64,000 nt of DNA from Microbacterium immunditiarum (lineage in GTDB: Bacteria > Actinomycetota > Actinomycetes > Actinomycetales > Microbacteriaceae). Where the stretch lies: positions 3,038,001-3,102,000 of the forward strand of contig NZ_JACCBV010000001.1 of NCBI RefSeq assembly GCF_013409785.1. The letters run 5' to 3'. Positions 7,708 through 17,969 of this stretch are shown here, in pieces (the first letter of the stretch is position 1; every line of letters begins with the position of its first letter). The notes under the pieces are model-generated. The model had not been told where the DNA came from and searched no databases. It saw nothing but the letters and a program-made list of their open reading frames with translations. A program made the translations under genes and the position numbers.

Positions 7708-9195
7708 TCACACATCGTCGAGATCGGGCGCGCTCGGCTTCTCCGAGACCGCGTCCGCTCCGACGACCGGGATCGCGGCGGTGATCGCTTCGAGCCCAGA
7801 CAACCGCGCCGGCGACAGCTGCTTCGTGACCTCTTCGCGCGACATGAGCCCCGCCTCCACCACGAGGTCGGCGACGTTGCGACCGGTCAGGAGCGCCGTC
7901 TTGGCGAGGGCGGCCGCGGCGGCGTAGCCGATGAACGGGGTCAGCGCCGTGATCACGCCGACCGACGAGCCCACCATGGCTCCGAGCCGCTCGCGGTTCG
8001 GAGTGATCCCCTCGACGCAGTTGACGCGCAGGGTGTGCATCGCGCGGCGCATCCACGTGATCGACTGGAAGATCGAGTGCGCGATCACCGGCTCGAAGGC
8101 GTTGAGCTGCAGCTGGCCGCCCTCGACCGCCATCGTGACCGTCAGGTCGGAGCCGGCGACCGCGAACGCGACCTGGTTGACGACCTCGGGAATCACCGGG
8201 TTCACCTTGCCCGGCATGATGCTCGAGCCCGCCTGGCGCGCCGGAAGGTTGATCTCGCCGAGGCCGGCCTGCGGCCCGGAGGAGAGCAGGCGGAGGTCGT
8301 TGCAGATCTTCGACAGCTTGATCGCGTTGCGCTTGAGCGACGAGGAGAACGACATGAAGGCGCCGGTGTCGCTCGTGGACTCCACGAGGTCGGTCGCGAG
8401 CTCGAGGTCGAGTCCCGTGATCTCACGGAGGTGCCGCAGCACCGCGTTGCTGTAGTCGGGGTGCGTGGTGATGCCGGTGCCGATCGCGGTCGCGCCCATG
8501 TTGACCTCGAACAGGAGGTACCGGTTCTCGAGCAGGCGGTTGTAGTCCTCGCCCAGGGTCGTGGCGAAGCCGTTGAACTCCTGCCCCAGCGTCATCGGCA
8601 CGGCGTCCTGCAGCTGCGTGCGGCCGACCTTGAGCACGTCGTGGAACTCGACCGCCTTCGCCAGGAACGCCCGCCGGAGCAGGTCGAGCTCCTCGAGCAG
8701 AGTCTGCAGATCGAGGCTCAGCCCGATCTTGACCGCTGTCGGATAGACGTCGTTCGTGGACTGGCTGCGGTTGGTGTCGTCGATCGGCGAGAGGAAGTCG
8801 TAGTCGCCCTTCTCACGACCGGCCAGCTCGAGCGCGATGTTGGTGATGACCTCGTTCGCGTTCATGTTGGTCGACGTGCCCGCGCCGCCCTGGATCACGC
8901 CCACGACGAACTGGTCGTGGTACTGGTCGTCGATCACGAGCTGGGCAGCGCGATCGATGAGGTCGGCCTTCTCGGCGTCGAGCACGCCGATCTCCTTGTT
9001 GGCGCGCGCCGAGGCCTGCTTGACCATCGCGAGCGCTCGCACGAGGTCGCGGTAGACCGAGATCGGCCGCTTCGAGATCGGGAAGTTCTCGAGGGCCCTG
9101 GCTGTGTGGATGCCCCAGTAGGCGTCGACAGGGATCTGCATGGATCCCAGGGAGTCTGTCTCGGTGCGGGTGCGCGTCATTGCGTCCAGTGACAT
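7708..9195 (-). CDS. aspA: Aspartate ammonia-lyase (aspartase)
   Basis: Cytosolic homotetrameric enzyme that converts L-aspartate to fumarate and ammonia. The 495-residue length fits the fumarase II/aspartase family. The signature GSSIMPGKVNP is at about residues 322-332. GSMQIPVDAYWGIHTARALENF near the start and TSTNMNANEVI are diagnostic for aspartase over class II fumarase. I choose the ATG at 9195, eight codons into the frame, because AAGGA lies 9 bases before it. The upstream region holds a palindromic operator candidate. With asparaginase at 59 kb it gives a route from asparagine to fumarate. Confidence 0.93.
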   Translation of the reverse strand: MSLDAMTRTRTETDSLGSMQIPVDAYWGIHTARALENFPISKRPISVYRDLVRALAMVKQASARANKEIGVLDAEKADLIDRAAQLVIDDQYHDQFVVGVIQGGAGTSTNMNANEVITNIALELAGREKGDYDFLSPIDDTNRSQSTNDVYPTAVKIGLSLDLQTLLEELDLLRRAFLAKAVEFHDVLKVGRTQLQDAVPMTLGQEFNGFATTLGEDYNRLLENRYLLFEVNMGATAIGTGITTHPDYSNAVLRHLREITGLDLELATDLVESTSDTGAFMSFSSSLKRNAIKLSKICNDLRLLSSGPQAGLGEINLPARQAGSSIMPGKVNPVIPEVVNQVAFAVAGSDLTVTMAVEGGQLQLNAFEPVIAHSIFQSITWMRRAMHTLRVNCVEGITPNRERLGAMVGSSVGVITALTPFIGYAAAAALAKTALLTGRNVADLVVEAGLMSREEVTKQLSPARLSGLEAITAAIPVVGADAVSEKPSAPDLDDV

Positions 9196-9271
9196 CGTGG
9201 TGTCCTTGTGGGTCGTCACGGAATGTGGAGTGGGATGCCTACGAGCGTACCCGCGAGCGCGATCCGCCAGG

Positions 9272-9288
9272 CTGTACCTCCCGTACAG
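9272..9288 (-). promoter_or_regulatory. Palindromic operator candidate upstream of aspA
   Basis: CTGTAC-N5-GTACAG, a perfect 17-nt palindrome 77 bases upstream of the aspA start. TACGCT about 20 bases closer to the gene is a plausible -10, which would put the palindrome over the -35 region. The cognate regulator is unknown. Confidence 0.4.
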
Positions 9289-9346
9289 TCGGGTCGCGTG
9301 GTATGTACGGCCCGGCGATGGCGTTCGGCGGCCGCGAGGGGGCGTC

Positions 9347-10258
9347 TCAGCGCTTGCGCGAGAAGCGCTCCAGCCGCGCCTCGGGCGTGAGTCGCGCCAT
9401 CCGCTCGATCCACTCCGCCGAGAAGTAGTCGGCTGTCACCGCGTCGACGACCGGCACGACCGAGTGGGTGATCGTGTCGTCGTACACATGCACGAGATGG
9501 AAGGACTGGCCCGCGTCCATTCCGTTGACCTCGGATGCCGGCCGCGCGAGGTTCATCGTGTAGCACGTCGCCGCGGCGACGCTCACCGGGACGCCGGCGA
9601 AGGTGCCGCTCGTGGAGTAGTGGAGGTGCCCGCCGAGGATCCCCCGCACGTCGGATCCCGCGATCGCGGCGGCCAGTCGGCCCTGGTCGCGCAGCTCGAG
9701 GATGTCGAACAGCGGCAGGTGGCTCGGCAGCGGCGGGTGGTGCAGCGCGAGGATCGTGCCGAGCGGCGCCCGCGTCGACAGCACGCTGCGCAACCACGAG
9801 AGCTGGCCATCGTCGAGGTCGCCGTGGTGCCACCCCGGCACGCTCGTGTCGAGCGCGACGAGGCGCAGTCCGCCGAGGTCCCAGGCGCCGACGACGGGCT
9901 CCTCGGTCGGCTCGAGGTCGAGCAGGTCGCGGCGCAAGGCGGGGCGCTCGTCGTGGTTGCCGGCGACCCAGATCACGGGCGACGCGAGCCGCGCCGCGAG
10001 CGGCTCGACCGCCGCTCGCAGGACACGGTACGCCTCCGGTTCGCCGAGGTCGGTGAGGTCGCCCGTGAACACGATCGCGTCCGGACGGATGCCGAGCGCC
10101 TCGACCGCCTCGAGTGTGCGCGCGAGGTTCGCGGCCGTGTCGTACCGGCCGCCGAGCGGCGGGTTCCCCGCGAGGAGGTGCGTGTCGCTGAGGTGGACGA
10201 TCGTGCGCCGGGCAGGCGGATACTGGCCGAACTGGACGGACTGGACAGGGGCCTCCAT
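9347..10258 (-). CDS. Metallophosphoesterase, CpdA-like cyclic nucleotide phosphodiesterase
   Basis: Cytosolic 303-residue calcineurin-like phosphoesterase with a two-metal site. All metal ligands are present in order: HLSDTHL near residue 22, GDLTD near 66, GNHDE near 99, then LHHPP and GGHLHY near 170-210. The layout is that of class III 3',5'-cyclic nucleotide phosphodiesterases such as CpdA/Rv0805, but activity on cAMP is inferred from resemblance only. The ATG has TACCAT 6 bases upstream. It is followed after 55 bases by the end of the phosphate transporter unit's neighbour gene. Confidence 0.88.
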   Translation of the reverse strand: MEAPVQSVQFGQYPPARRTIVHLSDTHLLAGNPPLGGRYDTAANLARTLEAVEALGIRPDAIVFTGDLTDLGEPEAYRVLRAAVEPLAARLASPVIWVAGNHDERPALRRDLLDLEPTEEPVVGAWDLGGLRLVALDTSVPGWHHGDLDDGQLSWLRSVLSTRAPLGTILALHHPPLPSHLPLFDILELRDQGRLAAAIAGSDVRGILGGHLHYSTSGTFAGVPVSVAAATCYTMNLARPASEVNGMDAGQSFHLVHVYDDTITHSVVPVVDAVTADYFSAEWIERMARLTPEARLERFSRKR

Positions 10259-10264
10259 GCCGTC

Positions 10265-10270
10265 ATGGTA
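10265..10270 (-). promoter_or_regulatory. Leaderless promoter -10 box for phosphodiesterase gene
   Basis: TACCAT on the minus strand, 6 bases before the ATG at 10258. Confidence 0.6.
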
Positions 10271-10313
10271 CGTGCGCGTGCGGCCGTGCCGGTCGTCCGG
10301 CGGCCGTGAGCCG

Positions 10314-10642
10314 TCACTTCAGGACGATGAGGAGCAGCCCGCCGAGCACCGCGAGACCGCACAGCGTGAACGACGCGTACGCACTGATCAGCGCGAAGAT
10401 CTTCTGGCCGTCGGTGAGCGGATTCTTCTTCGCGGCCTTCGCGGCGGCCTTCGCGGCTCGGCGCGCCTCCTTCTCGGAGATGACCGTGATCGCATCGGTG
10501 AACTCCGCCGGTGCCACGACCGGGACGCGTCCGGCGCGGACCAGGAGCCGCAGGCCGATCGCGTAGAACCCGACCACGAGCACGGCGGCGACGAGCGCCG
10601 CGGCGAAGACCTCGACGAAGGCGATCCAGTCGATGGTGATGT

Positions 10643-10646
<4 letters not shown>
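10314..10646 (-). CDS. Small membrane protein coupled to the phosphate transporter
   Basis: A 110-residue protein of unknown function with an N-terminal helix (residues 8-32), a basic, alanine- and lysine-rich cytoplasmic stretch (EKEARRAAKAAAKAAKK) and a C-terminal helix (FTLCGLAVLGGLLLIVL). Its GTG start overlaps the stop of pit in a GTGA, so it is translationally coupled. This tight coupling suggests an accessory role for the transporter. That is inference; no domain is recognised. Confidence 0.8.
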
Positions 10647-11914
<1,268 letters not shown>

Positions 11915-11978
11915 CGTTCGCTTTCGTGAGTGAGGGAATTCTGAGTGGTGCCGACGGGATCGGCGTGACGAACGAACA

Positions 11979-11993
11979 GTTCACCGTGAATTC
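11979..11993. promoter_or_regulatory. Operator candidate upstream of pit
   Basis: The segment GTTCACCGTGAATTC contains the palindrome TTCAC-C-GTGAA (11980-11990) and overlaps GAACAGTTC just before it. GTTCACC matches the repeat unit of the Streptomyces PhoP box, and a second TTCA follows 11 bases later. It sits 65-80 bases upstream of pit. The rest of the gap from 11915 to 12160 shows no other element beyond the S9 peptidase -10 box. Confidence 0.35.
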
Positions 11994-12148
11994 AGGAACC
12001 GGCAACCGGCCACAGAAATCCTTACATCGCCGTCGCGTGCGGTCAACTCAGGACGGCGCGTCGGAGGGGTGTCCCGGCAGACGGTCAGGGCCTGTCCAGT
12101 CCGGGCCGCCTCCGTGGGCGAATCGGATGCGCCGGCCGATGCCTCGAC

Positions 12149-12154
12149 TACCGT
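12149..12154 (+). promoter_or_regulatory. Leaderless promoter -10 box for S9 peptidase
   Basis: TACCGT, 6 bases before the GTG at 12161. Confidence 0.6.
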
Positions 12155-12160
12155 TGACCT

Positions 12161-14296
12161 GTGACCGCCAACGACCCGTCCGCGCCGCCGATCGACACCG
12201 TCTCCGCCCCGGTCGCCGCCAGGCGCCCCGCCCGTCGCAGCCACCACGGCGACGACGTCGACGACCCGTACGAGTGGCTCCGCGCCAAGGACGATCCCGC
12301 CGTGATCGCGCACCTGGAGGCCGAGAACGCGTACACGCGCGCCCGGACCGCGCACCTCGAGCCCCTGCGGGATCGCATCTTCGCCGAGATCAAGGGCCGC
12401 ACCCTCGAGACCGACCTCTCGGTGCCGGCGCGCCGCGGCGACTGGTGGTACTACGGCCGCACGGTCGAGGGCAAGCAATACGGCATCCAGTGCCGCGCCC
12501 CCCTCGCCTCACCCGATGACTGGACCCCGCCCGAGCTCTCCCCCGACGTCGAGGTGCCCGGCGAGCAGGTCCTCCTCGACGGCAACGTCGAGGCCGAAGG
12601 ACACGAGTTCTTCTCGCTCGGCAGCTTCGAGGTGACGAACGACGGCACGCGCATGCTCTACGGGGTCGACGTCGCCGGCGACGAGCGATACACGATCCGC
12701 GTGCGCGATCTCGTCACGGGCGAGCAGCTTCCCGACGAGATCCCCGGCACGTTCGCGGGGGCGACGTTCTCGCCCGACGGCCGGTTCATCGTCTACACGA
12801 CCGTCGACGACGCATGGCGGCCCGACACCGTGTGGCTGCACGAGCTCGGCGCCCCGGTGTCCGAAGACGCGAAGCTCTTCCACGAACCCGACGAGCGCTA
12901 CTGGGTCGGCGCCGGCTTCACGCGCAGCGACCGGTTCCTCGTGATCGGGCTGGGTTCGTCGATCACGAGCGAGGAGTGGCTCGTCGACGCGAACGATCTC
13001 CGCTCCGAACCACGCGTCGTCTGGCCGCGCGTCGAGGGCGTCGAGTACGACTCGGAGCACACGGTCGTCGACGGCGAGGACGTCCTGTACGTCCTCCACA
13101 ACGACGGCGCACTGGACTTCGAGCTCGCGCGGGTCGCCGCATCCGACCCCACCGGCCCCCGTGACATCGTCATTCCGCACGAGCCCGGCCGCCGTCTGCT
13201 CGGAATGTCGACGTTCCGCGACTGGGGTGTCGTGGCGTACCGGCGCGACGGGATCGCGCGCATCGGACTGCTCGACTACGCCGACGGCGCCGTCCGCGAG
13301 CTCGCCTTCGACGAGCCGCTGTACTCGGTCGGCACGGGCGGCAACCCCGAGTGGGCTCCCCCGCTGCTGCGCCTCGGCTACGGCTCGTTCGTCACGCCGA
13401 GCACGGTGTTCGACTACGAGATCGCGACCGGCGAGCTGCACCTGCGCAAGCGCCAGCCGGTGCTGGGCGGATACGACCCCGCCGACTACGCGCAGGCCCG
13501 CGTGTGGGCGACCGCGCAGGACGGCGTCCAGGTGCCGGTCTCCCTCGTGTGGAAGCGCTCGTTCGGCGAGGCCGGTTCGGCGCCCCGGCCGGTGCACCTG
13601 TACGGCTACGGGTCTTACGAGCACTCGATCGAGCCGGCATTCTCGGTGCCGCGCCTGTCGGAGCTCGACCGCGGCGTCGTGTTCGCGGTCGCGCACGTGC
13701 GCGGCGGCGGCGAGCTCGGCCGCCAGTGGTACGAGGACGGCAAGCTTCTCGCCAAGCGCAACACGTTCACCGACTTCGTGGACTCGGCACGACACCTCGT
13801 CGACGCGGGCTACACGACGCCAGAGCAGCTCGTGGCGGAGGGCGGCTCGGCCGGAGGCCTGCTGATGGGGGCGGTCGCCAACCTCGCTCCGGAGCTGTTC
13901 GCCGGCATCCTCGCAGACGTGCCGTTCGTCGACGCGCTGACGACGATCCTCGACCCGTCACTGCCGCTGACCGTCATCGAGTGGGACGAGTGGGGCGACC
14001 CGCTGCACAACTCCGACGTGTACGCCTACATGAAGTCGTACTCGCCGTACGAGAACGTCAGGACGGATGCCGCGTACCCGAGGATCCTCGCGGTGACCTC
14101 GCTCAACGACACGCGCGTGCTGTTCGTCGAGCCCGCGAAGTGGGTCGCGCGGCTGCGCGAGGTCGGCGCGGATGCGCTGCTCAAGTGCGAGATGGTCGCC
14201 GGCCACGGCGGTGTCAGCGGGCGCTACAACGCGTGGCGCGAGCGCGCGTTCGAACTCGCGTGGCTGCTCGACGTGCTCGGCGTCGTCGACGCCTGA
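12161..14296 (+). CDS. ptrB: S9 family oligopeptidase (oligopeptidase B type)
   Basis: Cytosolic serine peptidase of 711 residues. It has an N-terminal beta-propeller that admits only short peptides and a C-terminal alpha/beta-hydrolase domain. The nucleophile is in EGGSAGGLLMG at about residue 563, and the catalytic His is in GHGGVSGRYNAW near 682. YGSYEHSIEPAFS and VFAVAHVRGGGELGRQWYEDGKLLAKRNTFTDF are typical of oligopeptidase B, which cuts after basic residues. The start DPYEWLRAKDDP near residue 35 is also family-typical. The symbol is by family resemblance. Confidence 0.9.
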   Translation: MTANDPSAPPIDTVSAPVAARRPARRSHHGDDVDDPYEWLRAKDDPAVIAHLEAENAYTRARTAHLEPLRDRIFAEIKGRTLETDLSVPARRGDWWYYGRTVEGKQYGIQCRAPLASPDDWTPPELSPDVEVPGEQVLLDGNVEAEGHEFFSLGSFEVTNDGTRMLYGVDVAGDERYTIRVRDLVTGEQLPDEIPGTFAGATFSPDGRFIVYTTVDDAWRPDTVWLHELGAPVSEDAKLFHEPDERYWVGAGFTRSDRFLVIGLGSSITSEEWLVDANDLRSEPRVVWPRVEGVEYDSEHTVVDGEDVLYVLHNDGALDFELARVAASDPTGPRDIVIPHEPGRRLLGMSTFRDWGVVAYRRDGIARIGLLDYADGAVRELAFDEPLYSVGTGGNPEWAPPLLRLGYGSFVTPSTVFDYEIATGELHLRKRQPVLGGYDPADYAQARVWATAQDGVQVPVSLVWKRSFGEAGSAPRPVHLYGYGSYEHSIEPAFSVPRLSELDRGVVFAVAHVRGGGELGRQWYEDGKLLAKRNTFTDFVDSARHLVDAGYTTPEQLVAEGGSAGGLLMGAVANLAPELFAGILADVPFVDALTTILDPSLPLTVIEWDEWGDPLHNSDVYAYMKSYSPYENVRTDAAYPRILAVTSLNDTRVLFVEPAKWVARLREVGADALLKCEMVAGHGGVSGRYNAWRERAFELAWLLDVLGVVDA

Positions 14297-14303
14297 GCGC
14301 TGC

Positions 14304-15332
14304 TCAGCCGAACAGCGCCGCCGCCTCTTCGTAGCGGTAGAGGGGCACCGTGTTGAGCTCGCCGAGCGCGTCGATGAACGGCACCCGGACGATGTCGGTT
14401 CCGCGCAGCGCGACCATCTGACCCCACGCGCCGTCCACGACCGCGTCGGCGGCCGCGAGGCCGAGGCGCGTCGCGAGCACGCGGTCGAAGCCCGACGGCG
14501 AACCGCCGCGCTGGATGTGCCCCAGCACCGTGGAGCGCGTCTCGATGCCGGTGATGCGCTCGATCTCGGGCGCGAGCACCTCGCTGATGCCGCCGAGGCG
14601 CGGGCGGTTGAACGCGTCGAGGCCCTTGTCGCTGTACGCCTCGTCCATTCCCGTCAGCGTGAAGCCCTCGGACACGACCACCAGCGGGGCGCGCCCGCGG
14701 TCGTGGGCCTTCGAGACGAGGTCGCAGATCTGCTCGATCGACATCGGCACCTCGGGGATGCAGATCGCGTGCGCGCCGGCGGCCATTCCCGCGTGCAACG
14801 CGATCCAGCCGACGTGGCGGCCCATGACCTCGGCGACCATGCAGCGCTGGTGCGAGTCGCCGGTCGTGCGCAGACGGTCCATCGCGTCGGTCGCGATGTT
14901 GACGGCGGTGTCGAAGCCGAACGAGTAGTCGGTCGCACGCAGGTCGTTGTCGATCGTCTTCGGCACGCCGAGCACGTTGATGCCGTCGTTCGACAGGCGG
15001 TTCGCGGCCGCGAGCGTGCCCTCGCCGCCGATCGCGATGATGCCGTCGATCCGGTGCCCGTACAGGGTCTTGGCGATGTTCTCGGCGCCGCCACGAGGAC
15101 CCTCGTACGGGTTCGTGCGGCTCGTGCCGAGGATCGTGCCGCCGACCTTCGACAGGCCCTTCACCTCGTGGCGCGTGAGCGGGAAGAAGTCCGCGTCGAC
15201 GACGCCCCGCCAGCCGTCGCGGATGCCGACGAACTCGAGACCGTACGACGTCGTGCCCTTGAGCACGACACCGCGGATGACCGCATTCAGTCCGGGGCAG
15301 TCGCCGCCGCTGGTCAGGATACCGATCTTCAT
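14304..15332 (-). CDS. pfkA: 6-phosphofructokinase
   Basis: Glycolytic enzyme that phosphorylates fructose 6-phosphate to the 1,6-bisphosphate. At 342 residues it fits the actinobacterial PFK A family. The N-terminal TSGGDCPGLNAVIRG and the catalytic TIDND (126-130) are intact. GGEGT at 102-106 has Gly where PPi-dependent enzymes have Asp, which predicts ATP use, yet PKTIDND carries the Lys typical of the PPi-type group. The ATG follows GAGGACTTCAAC. It ends 7 bases from the convergent S9 peptidase gene, with no room for a separate terminator. Confidence 0.95.
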   Translation of the reverse strand: MKIGILTSGGDCPGLNAVIRGVVLKGTTSYGLEFVGIRDGWRGVVDADFFPLTRHEVKGLSKVGGTILGTSRTNPYEGPRGGAENIAKTLYGHRIDGIIAIGGEGTLAAANRLSNDGINVLGVPKTIDNDLRATDYSFGFDTAVNIATDAMDRLRTTGDSHQRCMVAEVMGRHVGWIALHAGMAAGAHAICIPEVPMSIEQICDLVSKAHDRGRAPLVVVSEGFTLTGMDEAYSDKGLDAFNRPRLGGISEVLAPEIERITGIETRSTVLGHIQRGGSPSGFDRVLATRLGLAAADAVVDGAWGQMVALRGTDIVRVPFIDALGELNTVPLYRYEEAAALFG

Positions 15333-15381
15333 GTTGAAGTCCTCGCTGTCGGGAGAGTCGTCGGCGACGGCGCCTCACCCG

Positions 15382-15387
15382 AGATTA
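15382..15387 (-). promoter_or_regulatory. Candidate -10 box of pfkA
   Basis: TAATCT on the minus strand, with TGGCAC 18 bases further upstream as a possible -35. It implies a leader of about 43 nt that contains the ribosome-binding site. Confidence 0.45.
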
Positions 15388-15459
15388 GTGGCGGAGGAGG
15401 CGTGCGTGCCACACGGCGCCGACCGACCGGCGGGCGGCGGCGAGAGCCGAGGAACGAAG

Positions 15460-15492
15460 CGGATGCCGCGACCCGGCCGGCCGCGGCATCCG
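15460..15492 (-). terminator. Terminator downstream of small acidic protein gene
   Basis: CGGATGCCGCG (15460-15470) pairs with CGCGGCATCCG (15482-15492), 11 perfect base pairs around an 11-base loop. It lies 18 bases past the small gene's stop and repeats the GGATGCC theme. Confidence 0.6.
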
Positions 15493-15510
15493 TCGCGCTT
15501 CGAGCCCTCG

Positions 15511-15696
15511 TCAGACCTGGGGCTCGCCCTTGCTCCCCTCGCGCGCCGCGCGCTCGTCGGCTTCGGCGCTGTCGATCTCGTCGGCGTCGACATCGCGGTC
15601 GAGGGGCTCTTCGCTGTCGGGCGCGAGGGCGCCGTCCGGCGTGCCGAGGAGCCGCGCATCGGGCTCGTTCGTCGTGGGCTGGGTGGGATCGGACAT
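15511..15696 (-). CDS. Small acidic protein of unknown function
   Basis: A 61-residue, strongly acidic, low-complexity protein with no hydrophobic segment (EEPLDRDVDADEIDSAEADERAAREG in the middle part). It looks intrinsically disordered. I accept it as a gene because AAGGAGG lies at ideal distance before the ATG and a hairpin follows the stop. No family is recognised. Confidence 0.7.
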   Translation of the reverse strand: MSDPTQPTTNEPDARLLGTPDGALAPDSEEPLDRDVDADEIDSAEADERAAREGSKGEPQV

Positions 15697-15806
15697 CGTC
15701 GCCTCCTTGTGTCGGTGGCGATGACGCTACGAGCGCGGGCGACGCGTCCGCGACGGGGTTGACGCGCGCGCGTGAGCGGCACTCGGCTGCGCGGACTCCC
15801 CCGGCC

Positions 15807-17969
15807 TCAGTCTGCGCCGAGCGCGCGGCGCAGCACGTGCATGAGCGCCGACAGCTGCACCGAGTCGCTGGACTGCGGGTCGACCGCGATGCCGTCGAGC
15901 GCGCGCTGGGCGAGGCCCTGCTTCGAGTCGATCAGCTCGGCGATCTTCGTGTCGATCGTGTGCGCGGCGATGATGCGCCATGCCGTGACCGGCTCGTCCT
16001 GCCCGATGCGGTGCACGCGGTCGATCGCCTGCGTCTGCTCCGCCGCCGTCCAGGACAGCTCCGCGAGCACGACGTTGGACGCGGCCTGCATGTTCAGGCC
16101 CAAGCCCGCCGCGGTCAGCGAGCACACCGCGATGCCCACGCCCGGGTCGTTGTTGAACGCGTCGATCGCCAGCTGGCGCGCCGGCGTCGTCTGGTCGCCG
16201 CGGATCGACACCGTCCGAAGGCCCGCGGCAGCGAAGTGCGCCTCGGCCTGGTCCATGACGTCGATGTGCTTCGCGAAGAACACGACCTTGCCCACCGAGC
16301 GCTGGAGCTGCACGGCGTAGTCGGCGGCGAGCTGGGCCTTCGCCTGACCGATCCTGCGGACCATCGTGAAGACGTTCTCGGCACCCGTGCCGGCGGCCTT
16401 CGACTCGTCGAGCTCGTTCTGGGCGACCATGCGCACGATGTCGTCGTCGATCTCGCCCGGGGCCATGACACGGTGCGAACGCGACTCGACGATGCGGCGG
16501 TACCGGGCGGCGAGGCGGTCGCCGAGCTCGCGCTCGGCCTGACGGATGGACCTGCCGTACTCGTCGTCGAGCTCGACCGGGAGGTCGGCGATGAGCTTGT
16601 CGGGGAGGTCTGCTGCGACATCCGTCTTGAGGCGCCGCACGATGCCCATCGAGATGACGGCGTCGCGCGCCTCGGGGTAGAACGACTTGTCGGCCGGCGT
16701 GAGACCGGTCGCGTCGAGCTTCTCCATGAGGGCGGGTCCGGGCTTCTCGCCCGAGGGCATCGTCCAGCCGAGGAAGCGCCAGATCGCATCGAAGTCCTCG
16801 ACGTCGTTGATGAGCGGCGTTCCCGTGAGGGCGAGCATGAGCGGGTCGCGGACCTGCTCGCGGATGCGACCGGCGAGCGCGAGCACGTTCTGCGAGCGCT
16901 GCGACGTGAGGTTCTTGATGAAGTGGGCCTCGTCGACGACCATGCCCTTCAGGCCGATGGTCGACAGCCAGGACAGGTGCCGATCGAGGATCTCGTAGTT
17001 CACGATGAACACGTCGGCGAACGCGTCGATGTCCTCGCCGTCGCCGTGGATCACACTGGCACGGCGCTGCGGCGTCCACCGCTCGACCTCGCGCGCCCAG
17101 TTCATCTTGACGACGTTGGGCACGACTGCGAGCAGCGGGTAGGCGCCGGCGACGGATGCCGCGAGCACCGACTCCGCCGTCTTGCCGAGGCCCGGCTCGT
17201 CGGCGAGCAGGAAGGTGCGGTGCCCCTGGCGGACGGCCTCGAGGAACCGCGACTGGTGCGGCATGACCTCGAGCCCCTTGGGCGAGAGGCGGTCGAACTC
17301 GGGGACCTGGGGAAGCTCCATCGTGGCCGAGCCGCCGCCGGCGCCCGTCTCGAACGCCTTGTACAGCGGGCCCATGAGCTCCCACCCGTCGAGGCGACGG
17401 CGCGGCGTCTCCTTCGGCAGGCGCCGCGTGAGGTCGGGCGCGAGGAACGGGTTCGCCTCGCGGCGCGACTCGACCTGCGGCGGCACGACCTGGCGCTCGG
17501 CGAGCGCGGCGGGCACAACGGGCGCCGCGATCGGCGACGGGATGTCGGCGATCACGAGCTCCTCGTCGGGAAGCTCGGCGCCCGACTCGAGCAGCCAGTC
17601 GCGGCGCATCCGGCGCGCGACCGGCGACGTCGCCTGGTCGGCCTCGAGCAGCTGGATGAGCGACGTGTCGCGTGCCGCCGTCTTGGCGAGGATCGTCGCG
17701 ACGCCGTCGAGGCGCTTGAGCAGCTCGGCGCGCGCGGCGTCCGGGATCGACGTGTCGCTCTTGACTCGCGCACGCTCCTCGCGGACGAGGAACGCGATCA
17801 CCTGGAACTTCACGCGGTTCGTCGGCCCGAGCTTTCCGCGCTGGGCCTTCGCCTCGACCTCGCGCACCTTGCGGGCGAGGATCGGGATGATGGGGGCCTC
17901 GTCGTCGCGGCGTGCGGACGAGGATCTACGGCGTCGGGACGCCGTCTGGGCGGGTGCCGTGGTCGGCAT
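15807..17969 (-). CDS. SNF2-family DEAD/DEAH helicase
   Basis: A 720-residue SWI2/SNF2 ATPase that would remodel protein-DNA complexes or translocate on duplex DNA. Walker A is DEPGLGKTAES near residue 259, the DEAH box is VVDEAHFIKN near 346, and motif VI is QAIDRVHRIGQ near 653. Motif III (ALTGTPLIN) is also present. The N-terminal 200 residues are basic and Ala-rich with no clear domain. The ATG has CAGGAGGAGC just before it. The 211-base stretch upstream holds TAGAAT as a possible -10, but I see no gene in it. No nuclease or methylase is nearby, so a defence role is not supported. Confidence 0.9.
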   Translation of the reverse strand: MPTTAPAQTASRRRRSSSARRDDEAPIIPILARKVREVEAKAQRGKLGPTNRVKFQVIAFLVREERARVKSDTSIPDAARAELLKRLDGVATILAKTAARDTSLIQLLEADQATSPVARRMRRDWLLESGAELPDEELVIADIPSPIAAPVVPAALAERQVVPPQVESRREANPFLAPDLTRRLPKETPRRRLDGWELMGPLYKAFETGAGGGSATMELPQVPEFDRLSPKGLEVMPHQSRFLEAVRQGHRTFLLADEPGLGKTAESVLAASVAGAYPLLAVVPNVVKMNWAREVERWTPQRRASVIHGDGEDIDAFADVFIVNYEILDRHLSWLSTIGLKGMVVDEAHFIKNLTSQRSQNVLALAGRIREQVRDPLMLALTGTPLINDVEDFDAIWRFLGWTMPSGEKPGPALMEKLDATGLTPADKSFYPEARDAVISMGIVRRLKTDVAADLPDKLIADLPVELDDEYGRSIRQAERELGDRLAARYRRIVESRSHRVMAPGEIDDDIVRMVAQNELDESKAAGTGAENVFTMVRRIGQAKAQLAADYAVQLQRSVGKVVFFAKHIDVMDQAEAHFAAAGLRTVSIRGDQTTPARQLAIDAFNNDPGVGIAVCSLTAAGLGLNMQAASNVVLAELSWTAAEQTQAIDRVHRIGQDEPVTAWRIIAAHTIDTKIAELIDSKQGLAQRALDGIAVDPQSSDSVQLSALMHVLRRALGAD

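Noticed and set aside
15807..17969. SNF2 helicase as part of a phage-defence system
   Set aside because: No nuclease, methylase, restriction or other defence gene is adjacent. Neighbours are a lipoprotein, GDPD and a small acidic protein.
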